Source: an uncultured Chloroflexota bacterium
GTDB lineage: Bacteria; Chloroflexota; Chloroflexia; Chloroflexales; Roseiflexaceae
Reading direction: 5' to 3'
Length of the DNA stretch: 32,158 bases
Assembly (NCBI GenBank): GCA_937876225.1
Contig: CALFIC010000059.1
Coordinates: 1 to 32,158, forward strand
In this document: positions 1 through 7,501 of the stretch, piece after piece
How the letters are laid out: each line of letters starts with the position of its first letter
Position numbering within the stretch: position 1 is the stretch's first letter
Program-made: the position numbers and the translations under genes
The notes under the pieces: model-generated
Seen by the model: the letters and a program-made list of their open reading frames with translations, nothing else
What the model was told of the DNA's origin: nothing
Database searches by the model: none

Positions 1-773
1 AAGGTGAGCCGATGGCCGCCCTTGCCCGGATGGCCAACCGTGATTTCCCCCATTTGCGCATCAAACAAGGCGATACCGTGGTGGTATCTGCTACGCCAAT
101 CCCCGGCAACGAAGTATCGGTATCACGGGTTATCAATAACCTGTTCCGTATCGGCGCCGATGTGATTTATGGCAGCGAAGCCAAGGTACACGTGTCGGGT
201 CACGCCGCCCAAGAAGAGCTCAAGATGCTCCTCGCCATGTTGCGTCCCCAAAACGTCATTCCCTTCCATGGTGATTATCGCCACATGGTGCTCTATCGCA
301 AGCTGGCGTTGGGTATGAATATGGGCTATACAATGGATAATGTGTTTGTGCTCGAAAACGGCTCGGTAATGGAATTTGGCCAAAACTTTGCCAAAATGGT
401 CAATAAAGTACCCGTCAATTACATTTATGTAGATGGTACGACCGTCGGCGATGTCAGCCAGATTGTGGTACGTGATCGCCAACTTTTGTCGCGCGATGGC
501 GTGATGATTGTGGTGGTGACGATTGATCGCCATAGCGGTGAATTAGTCGGCGGCCCAGATGTGTTGTCACGCGGGTTTGTGCAGGTACGCGATGCCGATA
601 CATTGATTGATTCGACCCGCAACGTGGTCCGGCGGATTTTGCAAAAAACCAACGACCAGACCGAAGTCGATGCAGCGTTTGTCATCCGCAAAATCAAAGA
701 TGCAGTCGGCGATCATTTGTTTGAACAAACACGCCGTCGTCCGGTAGTATTGCCGATTGTCACCGAGGTATAA
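1..773 (+). CDS. rnj: Ribonuclease J, C-terminal part (5' end outside window)
   Basis: This is the last ~256 residues of RNase J, a metallo-beta-lactamase/beta-CASP ribonuclease that acts in mRNA decay and rRNA maturation with 5'-3' exo and endo activity. The frame is open to the left edge and the first visible codons read GEPMAALARMANR, matching the family's QGEPMSALSRMA segment, so the ATG at 12 is internal and not the start. Visible beta-CASP motifs are SATPIPGNE, the HVSGHA metal/phosphate-binding motif and PFHGDYRHM. The C-terminal domain (VVRDRQLLSRDGVMIVVVTID, then SRGFV) is also typical of RNase J. It ends just before a strong terminator. The identification rests on motif recognition; which paralogue (J1 or J2) cannot be told from this fragment. 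Confidence 0.95.
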   Translation, partial: GEPMAALARMANRDFPHLRIKQGDTVVVSATPIPGNEVSVSRVINNLFRIGADVIYGSEAKVHVSGHAAQEELKMLLAMLRPQNVIPFHGDYRHMVLYRKLALGMNMGYTMDNVFVLENGSVMEFGQNFAKMVNKVPVNYIYVDGTTVGDVSQIVVRDRQLLSRDGVMIVVVTIDRHSGELVGGPDVLSRGFVQVRDADTLIDSTRNVVRRILQKTNDQTEVDAAFVIRKIKDAVGDHLFEQTRRRPVVLPIVTEV

Positions 774-787
774 GTGGCACTTGTGCG

Positions 788-822
788 CAGCGGGGGCACC
801 ATCGGTGCCCCCGCTGTTTTTT
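788..822 (+). terminator. Rho-independent terminator of rnj
   Basis: A perfect 13-bp GC-rich stem (788-800 with 804-816, loop ATC) is followed directly by six T residues at 817-822. It lies 15 nt after the rnj stop. Its T-run touches the stop codon of the convergent acetyltransferase gene. Confidence 0.95.
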
Positions 823-1480
823 ATTGAGGTGTGGTGGGCGCAGAGGGAGTAGACGCAAGTTCGATGGGGGTCGTTTGTAGGCGACGATAGAGTTGTTGCC
901 GGAGCTCACGCACACGTTCGCGGAAGGCGGTAGAATGAATATCGTCTGTCCACATAATCGAGGCATCTTCGCCGTTATCGGTGTAGTAGCGTTTGCGTTC
1001 GCCTTGATGACGAAATCCAAATTTGACATATAAATTCTGGGCGGCGATATTTGATACCCGCACTTCGAGCGTCAATTGTTGTGCTTTGAGGTCGTAGGCC
1101 TGGTCAATCAATCCTAACATCAACAATTCACCGACCCCTTGGCGACGATAGTCGGGGTGGACGGCAATCGTCGTGATGTGCCCATCGTCGAGGCTCAGCC
1201 AAATCCCGGCATGACCGGCAATCGGGTACCGTGGTGTAGGAGTGACCACCGGTGTGCGCCAACGATTGATGAAGCGTTGGATTGGCGAAATGGGAGTGCT
1301 GTTGGTACTTGCGCCGGGTAAGTGTGACGACACCCGCACCACCACATAGCGACTATGCTGGGGGGCACTAAGTTCGTTCATATAGGTGGCAGTAGACCAT
1401 TGATAGGGGAAGCTCTGGGCGTCGATCCGATGAACATCGGGTAAATCGTCGACTTGCATATGATCAATAAAAAAATACAC
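821..1480 (-). CDS. rimI: GNAT-family N-acetyltransferase, RimI-like
   Basis: This predicted acetyl-CoA-dependent N-acetyltransferase resembles RimI, which acetylates the N-terminal alanine of ribosomal protein S18. The core (about residues 98-180) shows ITTIAVHPDYRRQGVGELL, the motif-A acetyl-CoA site with R/QxxGxG/A, then LEVRVSNIAAQNLY and FGFRHQGERKRYY followed by EDASIMW, all typical of RimI. At 219 aa it is longer than the usual ~150 aa. The extra length is a Pro/Ser/Thr-rich insert (about residues 50-88) and a Thr/Pro-rich tail. The start is GTG at 1480, chosen because GGAG lies 8 nt upstream; the internal ATG seven codons later lacks one. It is probably transcribed from the extended -10 promoter at 1513-1521. 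Substrate specificity is inferred only. Confidence 0.85.
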   Translation of the reverse strand: MYFFIDHMQVDDLPDVHRIDAQSFPYQWSTATYMNELSAPQHSRYVVVRVSSHLPGASTNSTPISPIQRFINRWRTPVVTPTPRYPIAGHAGIWLSLDDGHITTIAVHPDYRRQGVGELLMLGLIDQAYDLKAQQLTLEVRVSNIAAQNLYVKFGFRHQGERKRYYTDNGEDASIMWTDDIHSTAFRERVRELRQQLYRRLQTTPIELASTPSAPTTPQ

Positions 1481-1512
1481 CGTAGCTACTCCATTATGGG
1501 GGCGTTGTGGTG

Positions 1513-1521
1513 ATTATACCA
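1513..1521 (-). promoter_or_regulatory. Extended -10 promoter for the acetyltransferase
   Basis: On the minus strand the sequence reads TGG-TATAAT: a perfect -10 (1513-1518) with the TGn extension (1519-1521). A predicted start near 1506 gives a leader of about 25 nt before the GTG at 1480. No good -35 is visible, as expected for extended -10 promoters. The -35 region would overlap the terminator of the upstream gene. Confidence 0.6.
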
Positions 1522-1530
1522 AGCGTACAC

Positions 1531-1568
1531 AAAAAACACACATCAGCACCCATGGTGCTGATGTGTGT
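1531..1568 (-). terminator. Rho-independent terminator of the lipoprotein gene
   Basis: A perfect 15-bp stem (1536-1550 with 1554-1568, loop CAT) is followed on the minus strand by a T-run given by A residues at 1531-1536. It lies 13 nt after the lipoprotein stop. Confidence 0.93.
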
Positions 1569-1581
1569 CGCAGAACGAGGG

Positions 1582-2382
1582 TTATTTGATGACGGTTGCT
1601 GATTCAGCTTGGATAAATTCTTTGTAGGCTCCATCGCGACCAAAATTGCCGCCACTTTGGAACGTACCGGTGACTTCGACCTTGCCCCATACGAAACTGT
1701 TGTTGGGCCCAACGTTCAATTCAGCTGATTTATCGGGTGGGAACCCTTCCATCCAGATGATTTTGCCAACTGGTTGTGGGCTTGAGCCATCTTCTTCGGT
1801 GGAAATTCCCTCGGCCAACACATAAATCGCCGAATTCCAGAAATAATACCCTTGGGTGGTGATTTTTTTGCCGTTGTAGTCACTTGATTTATCGAGTAAA
1901 TCAAACAGTGAGACTTTGCCATCGCTGAGTGCTACATTGGTGATGCGTTGTTCGTTACGCTTGATTTGCTCGATGACTTCGGCTTTGCTGACCACAAGTT
2001 GGTATTTGTAGCTACTATCGGGGCCAAAGGTGCCGGCTTCGAGTTTGCCAGTGATTTTGACGAATCCGTAGGTCGCGTCACCTGGACGGTGCAAGTTGAG
2101 CGCCACATCATCAGGGATTTTGTCGACCCAGACCGCATCACCCAAAGCTTGGGCATCGAGCCCATTATCCAATGTACTTACGCCAGCTGCCAAAATCGAC
2201 AGTGGCTTTTCGCCTGGTTTGGCTAAATAGGCGCCGGCTACGGTGATTTCTTTGCCAACGTACTTATCGTATGCCACCGTAACATCGGCGATGTGCAATG
2301 TATTGTCACCAAGCAACCCACAGCTCGTGATGAGTGAAAGAAAGACCATCAATACCATGATGTTGCGAATACGTACAACCAT
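1582..2382 (-). CDS. Putative lipoprotein with duplicated ~110-aa domain
   Basis: This is a 266-aa protein of unknown function. The N-terminus MVVRIRNIMVLMVFLSLITSCG is a short basic region and hydrophobic stretch ending in a plausible lipobox (ITS-C), so it is probably exported and lipid-anchored. After it come two related domains (about residues 30-130 and 145-266). Both contain the pattern Y-x-GK-x-ITxxGxY, then ILAxGVSTxxxG or VLAEGISTEEDG, then WxxxxPxD, then VxGxxxxGxFG and a closing KAEVI or SATVI strand. The layout recalls small beta-barrel (OB-like) domains, but I cannot name a family. The open frame continues upstream to 2676; I chose ATG 2382 because GAGG lies 7 nt before it and the signal sequence starts there. 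Confidence 0.75.
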   Translation of the reverse strand: MVVRIRNIMVLMVFLSLITSCGLLGDNTLHIADVTVAYDKYVGKEITVAGAYLAKPGEKPLSILAAGVSTLDNGLDAQALGDAVWVDKIPDDVALNLHRPGDATYGFVKITGKLEAGTFGPDSSYKYQLVVSKAEVIEQIKRNEQRITNVALSDGKVSLFDLLDKSSDYNGKKITTQGYYFWNSAIYVLAEGISTEEDGSSPQPVGKIIWMEGFPPDKSAELNVGPNNSFVWGKVEVTGTFQSGGNFGRDGAYKEFIQAESATVIK

Positions 2383-2854
2383 GCAGAACCTCATTAATGA
2401 ATAATTATTCTTGCACATATAATAGCATAATTCTGATGGGTGACGCACATTTAGTAATGTACTTTTTGAGTAAATATAGGTGTTGCATCTATAGAGTATA
2501 CGTGATATTGATGCGGTAAATTTTGAATGTAAAGTAGATGTTGATTTTTTATCGTGCTTCTCGCCACCACAAAAAATCTTCTGTTTGCTCAGAACTTGAT
2601 TCGAGCATTCAATTTTCTGCATTTCTGTGATTGCAATGACATATATACGGCAGTTGCTACAATACTGGTATGTCACAAAATTTGGGGTGTGCGTGTATAT
2701 CGGCTGTGGTAATCATGTGATTTTTTGGAAAAATTGTAGCTGTAAGTATGTAATATATTAAAAATATTAAAAATACTAAATTAATTTTACATAATTGACG
2801 ATACAACCTAGTTTCACATATAATTAAGTATGCTATTGACTTGAAAGGAATCGC
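2383..2854. other. AT-rich divergent intergenic region
   Basis: This 470-nt stretch separates the divergent lipoprotein and coiled-coil genes. It is markedly AT-rich, above all at 2400-2480 and 2740-2830. A frame from the lipoprotein runs through part of it (to 2676), but its predicted peptide is low-complexity and has no ribosome-binding site. Apart from the promoter at 2795-2824 I see no RNA gene or repeat. Confidence 0.6.
2795..2824 (+). promoter_or_regulatory. Sigma-70-type promoter for the coiled-coil gene
   Basis: TTGACG (2795-2800), an 18-nt spacer and a perfect TATAAT (2819-2824). The predicted start is near 2831, giving a short leader before the ATG at 2855. Confidence 0.8.
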
Positions 2855-3529
2855 ATGACCGCACTGTTTGTTGCCCTCGGAATCATGGTACTCGCATTGT
2901 TGGCGTTGTTGTTGTGGTTTGTGCCACGATTACTCCAACAACAGGCGGTGCGTGTTTCGGACGAGTCTGCACAACTGCGCGAAATGTTGCTTGATTTATT
3001 GAGCGAACAAGAGGCGGTAACGATTCGTCAGACGCAGTTGGGCGCAGCAATTGCGCAGTTACAAGCTCGATTTGATGTGGTTGCCCCGACTGGCAACGAC
3101 ACGATCGGGATGATTGACCGGGTCAATCAATTGCAACAGACGTTGCAGACATGGGCCGAACAACGTGATGTGGCGCATGCAAGTCCACTTGATGGGAATG
3201 CGATGCGTACCACTATCAACGAGATTTTGACCCGTCTCGATGCAATGCAAATTCAAATGCGTGACACGGCGACATTGGTTGATGACGGTGTATTACTAGG
3301 GGTACGTCAATTAAGTGATCGCGTGCATGCGATGCAATTGCAACTAGAAACATGGGTTGCAACCTCGACACAATATCATGGTGATGAAGCCGATATTTTG
3401 CAACAATTGCAGGAACAATTAGCTGCAGTGCGGACTCGGATTGATATCGCTCGCGAAGCGCATCCCGCAATTGATGAGCCACTGAGTGCTCCTTCGGAAT
3501 CATTAACCACCCAATTACCTGAAGAATAA
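2855..3529 (+). CDS. Membrane-anchored coiled-coil protein, unknown function
   Basis: This 224-aa protein belongs to no family I recognise. Residues 1-28 form one strongly hydrophobic segment (ALFVALGIMVLALLALLLWFV) that probably anchors it in the membrane. The rest is Gln/Leu-rich and acidic, with heptad-like spacing (for example LLDLLSEQEAVTIRQTQL, VNQLQQTLQTW, LSDRVHAMQLQLETW, LQQLQEQLAAVRTRI), suggesting long coiled coils on one side of the membrane. AAAGGA lies 7 nt before the ATG. It is the first gene before minC on the same strand, but a 123-nt gap with its own promoter-like element separates them, so a link to division is only a guess. Confidence 0.7.
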   Translation: MTALFVALGIMVLALLALLLWFVPRLLQQQAVRVSDESAQLREMLLDLLSEQEAVTIRQTQLGAAIAQLQARFDVVAPTGNDTIGMIDRVNQLQQTLQTWAEQRDVAHASPLDGNAMRTTINEILTRLDAMQIQMRDTATLVDDGVLLGVRQLSDRVHAMQLQLETWVATSTQYHGDEADILQQLQEQLAAVRTRIDIAREAHPAIDEPLSAPSESLTTQLPEE

Positions 3530-3605
3530 GTGATTGTGGAATAATTATCTCAGAGAGTAAGCACAAAAATAGTGATATTTTTTACGAGTATGATATTCTC
3601 CATGG

Positions 3606-3611
3606 TATAAT
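3606..3611 (+). promoter_or_regulatory. Possible -10 element for minC
   Basis: A perfect TATAAT hexamer at 3606-3611 lies about 40 nt before the minC start. The best -35 candidate (TTTACG) sits at a long 19-nt spacing, so the promoter is plausible but not certain. Confidence 0.45.
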
Positions 3612-3652
3612 TACTGCACATAATATGTTGCTGAAAGTGTTGAGGGACGCCT

Positions 3653-4318
3653 ATGGCCGAGCATGTCGCAATCAAAGGAGCTCGCGGTGGTCTCCGTGTA
3701 GTCGTTGACGACACCTGTTCATGGGATGATGCGTTTGCGGCGATTCAACACCAACTTTCTCATGGCGCAAACTTGTTTCACGGCATGAGTGTTTCGTTTG
3801 ATATGGGTGCACGGGCAATCGACAGTACCGAAATGCAGTCGTTGTATACGGTATTGCAAACCTATCAATTAACCACTGCCGATATTCAGGCTGATTCGAG
3901 TGAAGTGCGTCAATTTGCGCGGGCAGTGGGGTTAACTGCCAAGCCACGGAGTATTGCGCATACCAATGCGATGATGCCTGTTGCGCCTGCACCGATTTTG
4001 ATCAAAAATTTGCGTTCTGGTCAGGTCCACAAGCATTTACATGGTGATTTAACGTTACTCGGTGACGTGAATGCTGGTGCCGAATTAATCGTGGCGGGGA
4101 GTTTGGTGGTGTTTGGGCGCGTGCGTGGATTTGTGCATGCTGGTGCGCTGGGTGATCGTAGTGCCATTATTTGTGCGATTGAATTGGCCGCCACGCAGAT
4201 TCGTATCGCTGATGTGCGTGCTCGCGCTCCTGAGCACGATGCGCATCGCAACCCCGAAATTGCCTGTATCGAGGATGGTCAAATTATCGTCCATTCATGG
4301 GAAGAATATCGTCGCTAA
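3653..4318 (+). CDS. minC: Septum site-determining protein MinC
   Basis: MinC inhibits FtsZ polymerisation and, recruited by MinD, blocks septa away from midcell. The 221-aa length is normal. Residues ~1-100 form the variable N-terminal FtsZ-binding domain. Residues ~115-215 are the conserved beta-helix C-terminal domain with NLRSGQ, HGDLTLLGDVNAGAELIVAGSL, VVFGRVRGFVHAGA, ATQIRIA, PEIACIEDGQIIV. The start is supported by GAGGG 8 nt upstream. minD begins 45 nt after the stop and minE follows, the common minCDE order, so the three are probably cotranscribed. Confidence 0.95.
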   Translation: MAEHVAIKGARGGLRVVVDDTCSWDDAFAAIQHQLSHGANLFHGMSVSFDMGARAIDSTEMQSLYTVLQTYQLTTADIQADSSEVRQFARAVGLTAKPRSIAHTNAMMPVAPAPILIKNLRSGQVHKHLHGDLTLLGDVNAGAELIVAGSLVVFGRVRGFVHAGALGDRSAIICAIELAATQIRIADVRARAPEHDAHRNPEIACIEDGQIIVHSWEEYRR

Positions 4319-4363
4319 TTCTGTGTCCGTATATTTATACTATCGCTGTGAGAGGATTCTGGC

Positions 4364-5161
4364 ATGGCTAAAGTCATTACAATTACATCGGGTAAAGGTG
4401 GAGTAGGCAAAACGACATCGACTGCCAATCTTGGTACGGCGCTCGCCGGCCTCGGCAATAAAGTCGTCGTTGTCGATGCGGATATTGGGTTGCGCAATTT
4501 GGATGTAGTCATGGGCCTCGAAAACCGCATCGTCTATGATTTGGTCGATGTCATCGAAGGCAACTGTCGCTTGCGGCAAGCCCTCATCAAAGACAAACAC
4601 GAAGCTGAGCTCTATCTGCTCCCAGCTGCTCAAACCCGCGACAAAGACGCCGTCACTCAAGAAGAAATGGTCGAATTGGTCGATCAACTGCGTGAAGAGT
4701 TTGATTTTGTGTTGATTGATAGCCCGGCAGGTATCGAAAGTGGCTTCAAAAACGCTATCGCTGGTGCCGATGAGATTATCATCGTCACCACCCCTGAAGT
4801 ATCGGCGGTGCGCGATGCTGACCGGATTATCGGCTTGTGTGAGGCCTACGAAAAAGGCCAGCCGCGCCTGATTCTCAATCGCTTGCGCCCCAAAATGGTG
4901 CGTAGTGGTGAAATGATGAGCGTCGAAGATGTATTGCAGATTCTCGCAATCGATTTGATTGGCATCATTCCCGAAGACGAAGATGTCATCACGGCTACCA
5001 ACAAAGGCGAAGTATTGGTGCTCGACAAAAGCTCACGCACCGGCAAATACTATACCGACATCGCCCGCCGTATAAATGGCGAAGAAGTTGCCATTGACCC
5101 CATTGAAGACACACCGAGTTTGATTGAACGCATATCCAACATGTTTCGCGGGGGGCGCTAA
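4364..5161 (+). CDS. minD: Septum site-determining ATPase MinD
   Basis: MinD is the membrane-associated ParA/MinD-type ATPase that recruits MinC and is displaced by MinE. The 265-aa protein has the deviant Walker A motif KGGVGKTT (residues 11-18, signature Lys at 11), VVVDADIGLRNLDVVMG, the Walker B-like FVLIDSPAGIE, and TTPEVSAVRDADRIIG. The C-terminus SLIERISNMFRGG is a basic amphipathic helix, the MinD membrane-targeting sequence. GAGAGG lies upstream of the ATG. It sits between minC and minE. Confidence 0.97.
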   Translation: MAKVITITSGKGGVGKTTSTANLGTALAGLGNKVVVVDADIGLRNLDVVMGLENRIVYDLVDVIEGNCRLRQALIKDKHEAELYLLPAAQTRDKDAVTQEEMVELVDQLREEFDFVLIDSPAGIESGFKNAIAGADEIIIVTTPEVSAVRDADRIIGLCEAYEKGQPRLILNRLRPKMVRSGEMMSVEDVLQILAIDLIGIIPEDEDVITATNKGEVLVLDKSSRTGKYYTDIARRINGEEVAIDPIEDTPSLIERISNMFRGGR

Positions 5162-5194
5162 ACATTCACGGATGTGTCTAAAAGGAGTGGTACT

Positions 5195-5449
5195 ATGAGC
5201 TTTTTTAATCGCAACAATAAAGGGTCTGCCAGCGTCGCGCGTAATCGTCTGTTGACGGTACTGTTGCACGATCGGGTGAAATTGACGCCAGACATGATCG
5301 AACGCCTCAAAATCGAATTGTGTGAAGTTATTCGGCGCTATGTGCCGTCGATTGACCCTGCTACCATCGATATAGCGGTGACACAGACAGACAACAATAC
5401 CGATCAACTCGAAACCCGTATCCCATTGGGTCGTGGTCGAAATGGATAG
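5195..5449 (+). CDS. minE: Cell division topological specificity factor MinE
   Basis: MinE stimulates MinD ATPase activity and so confines division inhibition to the poles. The 84-aa product has the short N-terminal membrane/anti-MinCD segment (FFNR..., then ASVARNRLLTVLLHDR) and the dimerising topological-specificity domain (LKIELCEVIRRYV, then IDIAVTQ and LETRIPLGR). The frame is open from an upstream GTG at 5174, but ATG 5195 is preceded by a perfect AAAGGAG at 7 nt, so I start there. It is the last gene of minCDE, 33 nt after minD. Confidence 0.95.
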   Translation: MSFFNRNNKGSASVARNRLLTVLLHDRVKLTPDMIERLKIELCEVIRRYVPSIDPATIDIAVTQTDNNTDQLETRIPLGRGRNG

Positions 5450-5495
5450 CCGTAACCAATCATTTATTGATGAATAATCCTAGTTTGGGGTTTGC

Positions 5496-6578
5496 ATGCA
5501 GATACCTCCTGTGACGATTCACTTTTCGGCGCGCCTGAAATGGCTGGCAGTGTCACTCGTCTGTGTGTTTGCGTATGTGCTCTATACCGTTGTGCACGAT
5601 GTGGCCATGGTCTTTTTTGGGGCCGTCGTTACCGCGTATATTTTTTATCCGGTAGTGACATGGTTGACCCGCTATTTGCGTGGCTCGCGTATGGGGGCAA
5701 CTGCACTGTTGTTTGGCGTGGTTGCCTTGATTTTAATTATCGCAACCCAAAATCTTGCAACGCGTTTGTTGCTCCAATACGAGCTACTTCGTCACGATTT
5801 GCCCAAGATAATGGCGCAACTCGAAGCTCAACCATTGGTGGTCGCGGGTGTGACCGTTGATGTGAGTGGTGAACTCAAAAAAGCGATTACCGGTGTGCTA
5901 GCAACATTGCCGACAAGTGGTCCGCATGCCTTTGTGGGGATTATCGAAGGGTTTTTACACACATTGGCGTTTTTGATTACGACCTTTTATTTGTTGCTCC
6001 ATGGTCGGCGGATTGTTCATTTGATTGCGCGTCTTGTGCCGGATATACACCGCGATGAAGTACGTTTCGTAGTGTTACAAATCCATGCAATTCTGAGTGG
6101 GTATATCAGAGGCACGTTGTTGCTCATCCCGATAATGGCAGTATTTACGACACTTGCGCTGTGGCTACTTGGTGTGCATTATCCTTTGCTGATTGGAATC
6201 GTCAGTGGTGTAGTCGAAATTTTGCCAATAGTAGGGCCGTGGTCGGCAGCCGCATTTGCGGTGCTAATGGCCGTGTTTCAATCACCGATGCCAATTAGTG
6301 ATTCAATCCCGATTGTCGCTGGCACAGTGGGTGGACTTTATTTAGGATTACGTATGTTTGAAGACTACGTTATCATTCCAGCGGTGGTTGGCCCTGCAGT
6401 GCATTTGCATCCCATCCTTGTAATTGCAGCTATCCTTGCCGGTGCGGCAGTAGGTGGGGCGCTTGGACTCTTCCTCGCGATTCCCGTGACTTCGGTCTTG
6501 CAATACTTGTTGCGCTGGCTGTATGCCAAACTGATGGATGATGCGAATTTACCCGCAGCCCAACCAAGCAAGCATTAA
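5496..6578 (+). CDS. AI-2E (UPF0118) family membrane permease
   Basis: This 360-aa polytopic membrane protein matches the AI-2E/PerM-type transporter layout: two or three N-terminal helices (SLVCVFAYVLYTVV, VFFGAVVTAYIFYPV, ATALLFGVVALILIIA), a soluble middle part rich in VPDIHRDEVRFVV, and C-terminal helices with the family signature GIVSGVVEILPIVGPW followed by VILVIAAIL-like and GGALGLFLAIPVT segments. Members include TqsA and Na+/H+ antiporters, so the substrate is not predictable. It begins 46 nt after minE on the same strand and ends at a bidirectional terminator. It may be part of the min transcript. Confidence 0.88.
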   Translation: MQIPPVTIHFSARLKWLAVSLVCVFAYVLYTVVHDVAMVFFGAVVTAYIFYPVVTWLTRYLRGSRMGATALLFGVVALILIIATQNLATRLLLQYELLRHDLPKIMAQLEAQPLVVAGVTVDVSGELKKAITGVLATLPTSGPHAFVGIIEGFLHTLAFLITTFYLLLHGRRIVHLIARLVPDIHRDEVRFVVLQIHAILSGYIRGTLLLIPIMAVFTTLALWLLGVHYPLLIGIVSGVVEILPIVGPWSAAAFAVLMAVFQSPMPISDSIPIVAGTVGGLYLGLRMFEDYVIIPAVVGPAVHLHPILVIAAILAGAAVGGALGLFLAIPVTSVLQYLLRWLYAKLMDDANLPAAQPSKH

Positions 6579-6597
6579 TTCATATGCGGTAACGCAC

Positions 6598-6637
6598 AAA
6601 AAACACCCCTGGTGGCAATTGCCACCAGGGGTGTTTT
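6598..6637. terminator. Bidirectional terminator between permease and fabI
   Basis: A perfect inverted repeat spans 6600-6637 (17-bp practical stem around AATT). It has A residues before it and T residues after it, so it can stop transcription from both converging genes. Confidence 0.92.
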
Positions 6638-6646
6638 GACAGGCGA

Positions 6647-7423
6647 TTATTCCGTTTTGATACTGATATTGCGGAAGCCGGCATCGACATAAATGATTTC
6701 GCCGGTGGTGGCCGACGACAAATCGCTGGCCAAAAAGAGAGCGGTGTTACCGACGTCTTCTTGGGTCACGTTGCGGCGGAGCGGTGCCACGCCGGCAAAC
6801 GACTTGAGCAGATCCTTGAAGCCGGCGATACCGCTGGCGGCCAAGGTGCGGATGGGGCCGGCGCTGATGGCGTTGACGCGGATATTCTGGGGACCGAGGT
6901 CGCTGGCCAGATAGCGCACGCTGGCTTCGAGGGCGGCTTTGGCGACACCCATCACGTTGTAGTTTTGGGCGACTTGTTGTGAGCCGTGGTAGGTCAAGGT
7001 CACAATCGAGCCGCCACTGTTGATGAGCGGGCGGGCGGCTTTGATGACGCCGGTCAATGAATAGACGCTGATGTCCATGGCGATGTGGAAGCCCTCGCGG
7101 GAGACGTTGAGATAATCGCCACTGAGTTCGTCTTTTTTGGCAAATGCTACGGCATGGATCAAGATATCAAACGTGCCCCAGACTTCTTTGATGCGCGCAA
7201 ACAGGTTGGCAATGTCGCTATCGCTGGCGACGTCACACGGCTCCACAAAGGTGGTGCCGAGGCTGGCGGCCAAGGGGCGCACGCGCTTTTCGAGGGCTTC
7301 ACCGACAAAGGTAAAGCAGAGCTCAGCCCCTTCGGCATGTAGAGCCTTGGAGATGCCCCAGGCGATGGAATTGTCGTTGGCCAAGCCCATGATCAGGGCG
7401 CGTTTGCCGGTCAATAAACCCAT
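6647..7423 (-). CDS. fabI: Enoyl-[acyl-carrier-protein] reductase FabI
   Basis: FabI carries out the last reduction of type II fatty-acid elongation using NAD(P)H, and is the target of triclosan and isoniazid-like inhibitors. The 258-aa product is an SDR-fold protein. It has the FabI cofactor motif GLANDNSIAWGI (residues 13-24) and the catalytic set Tyr145, Tyr155 and Lys162 in LTYHGSQQ then NYNVMGVAKAALEASVRYLA, as in Y-x6-K enoyl reductases. VNAISAGPIRTLAASGI also fits. ATG 7423 is chosen over the upstream open frame because AGAGGAG precedes it. It is downstream of clpP on the same strand, separated by 78 nt with a hairpin. Confidence 0.96.
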   Translation of the reverse strand: MGLLTGKRALIMGLANDNSIAWGISKALHAEGAELCFTFVGEALEKRVRPLAASLGTTFVEPCDVASDSDIANLFARIKEVWGTFDILIHAVAFAKKDELSGDYLNVSREGFHIAMDISVYSLTGVIKAARPLINSGGSIVTLTYHGSQQVAQNYNVMGVAKAALEASVRYLASDLGPQNIRVNAISAGPIRTLAASGIAGFKDLLKSFAGVAPLRRNVTQEDVGNTALFLASDLSSATTGEIIYVDAGFRNISIKTE

Positions 7424-7465
7424 AGTGATTACTCCTCTGTTGCAACAACATGCACACATATGCGA

Positions 7466-7498
7466 GATACCAGTTGCGCACCATGCGCAACTGGTATC
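7466..7498 (-). terminator. Strong hairpin without T-run after clpP
   Basis: A perfect 15-bp stem (7466-7480 with 7484-7498, 3-nt loop) starts 3 nt after the clpP stop and ends 42 nt before the fabI start. No T-run follows on the minus strand, so intrinsic termination is uncertain. It could equally be an RNA-stabilising or processing element. Confidence 0.6.
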
Positions 7499-7501
7499 GG
7501 G

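Noticed and set aside
2383..2676. N-terminal extension of the lipoprotein gene (98 more codons)
   Set aside because: The extension is AT-rich, has no ribosome-binding site and would bury the signal sequence; GAGG before ATG 2382 marks the better start.
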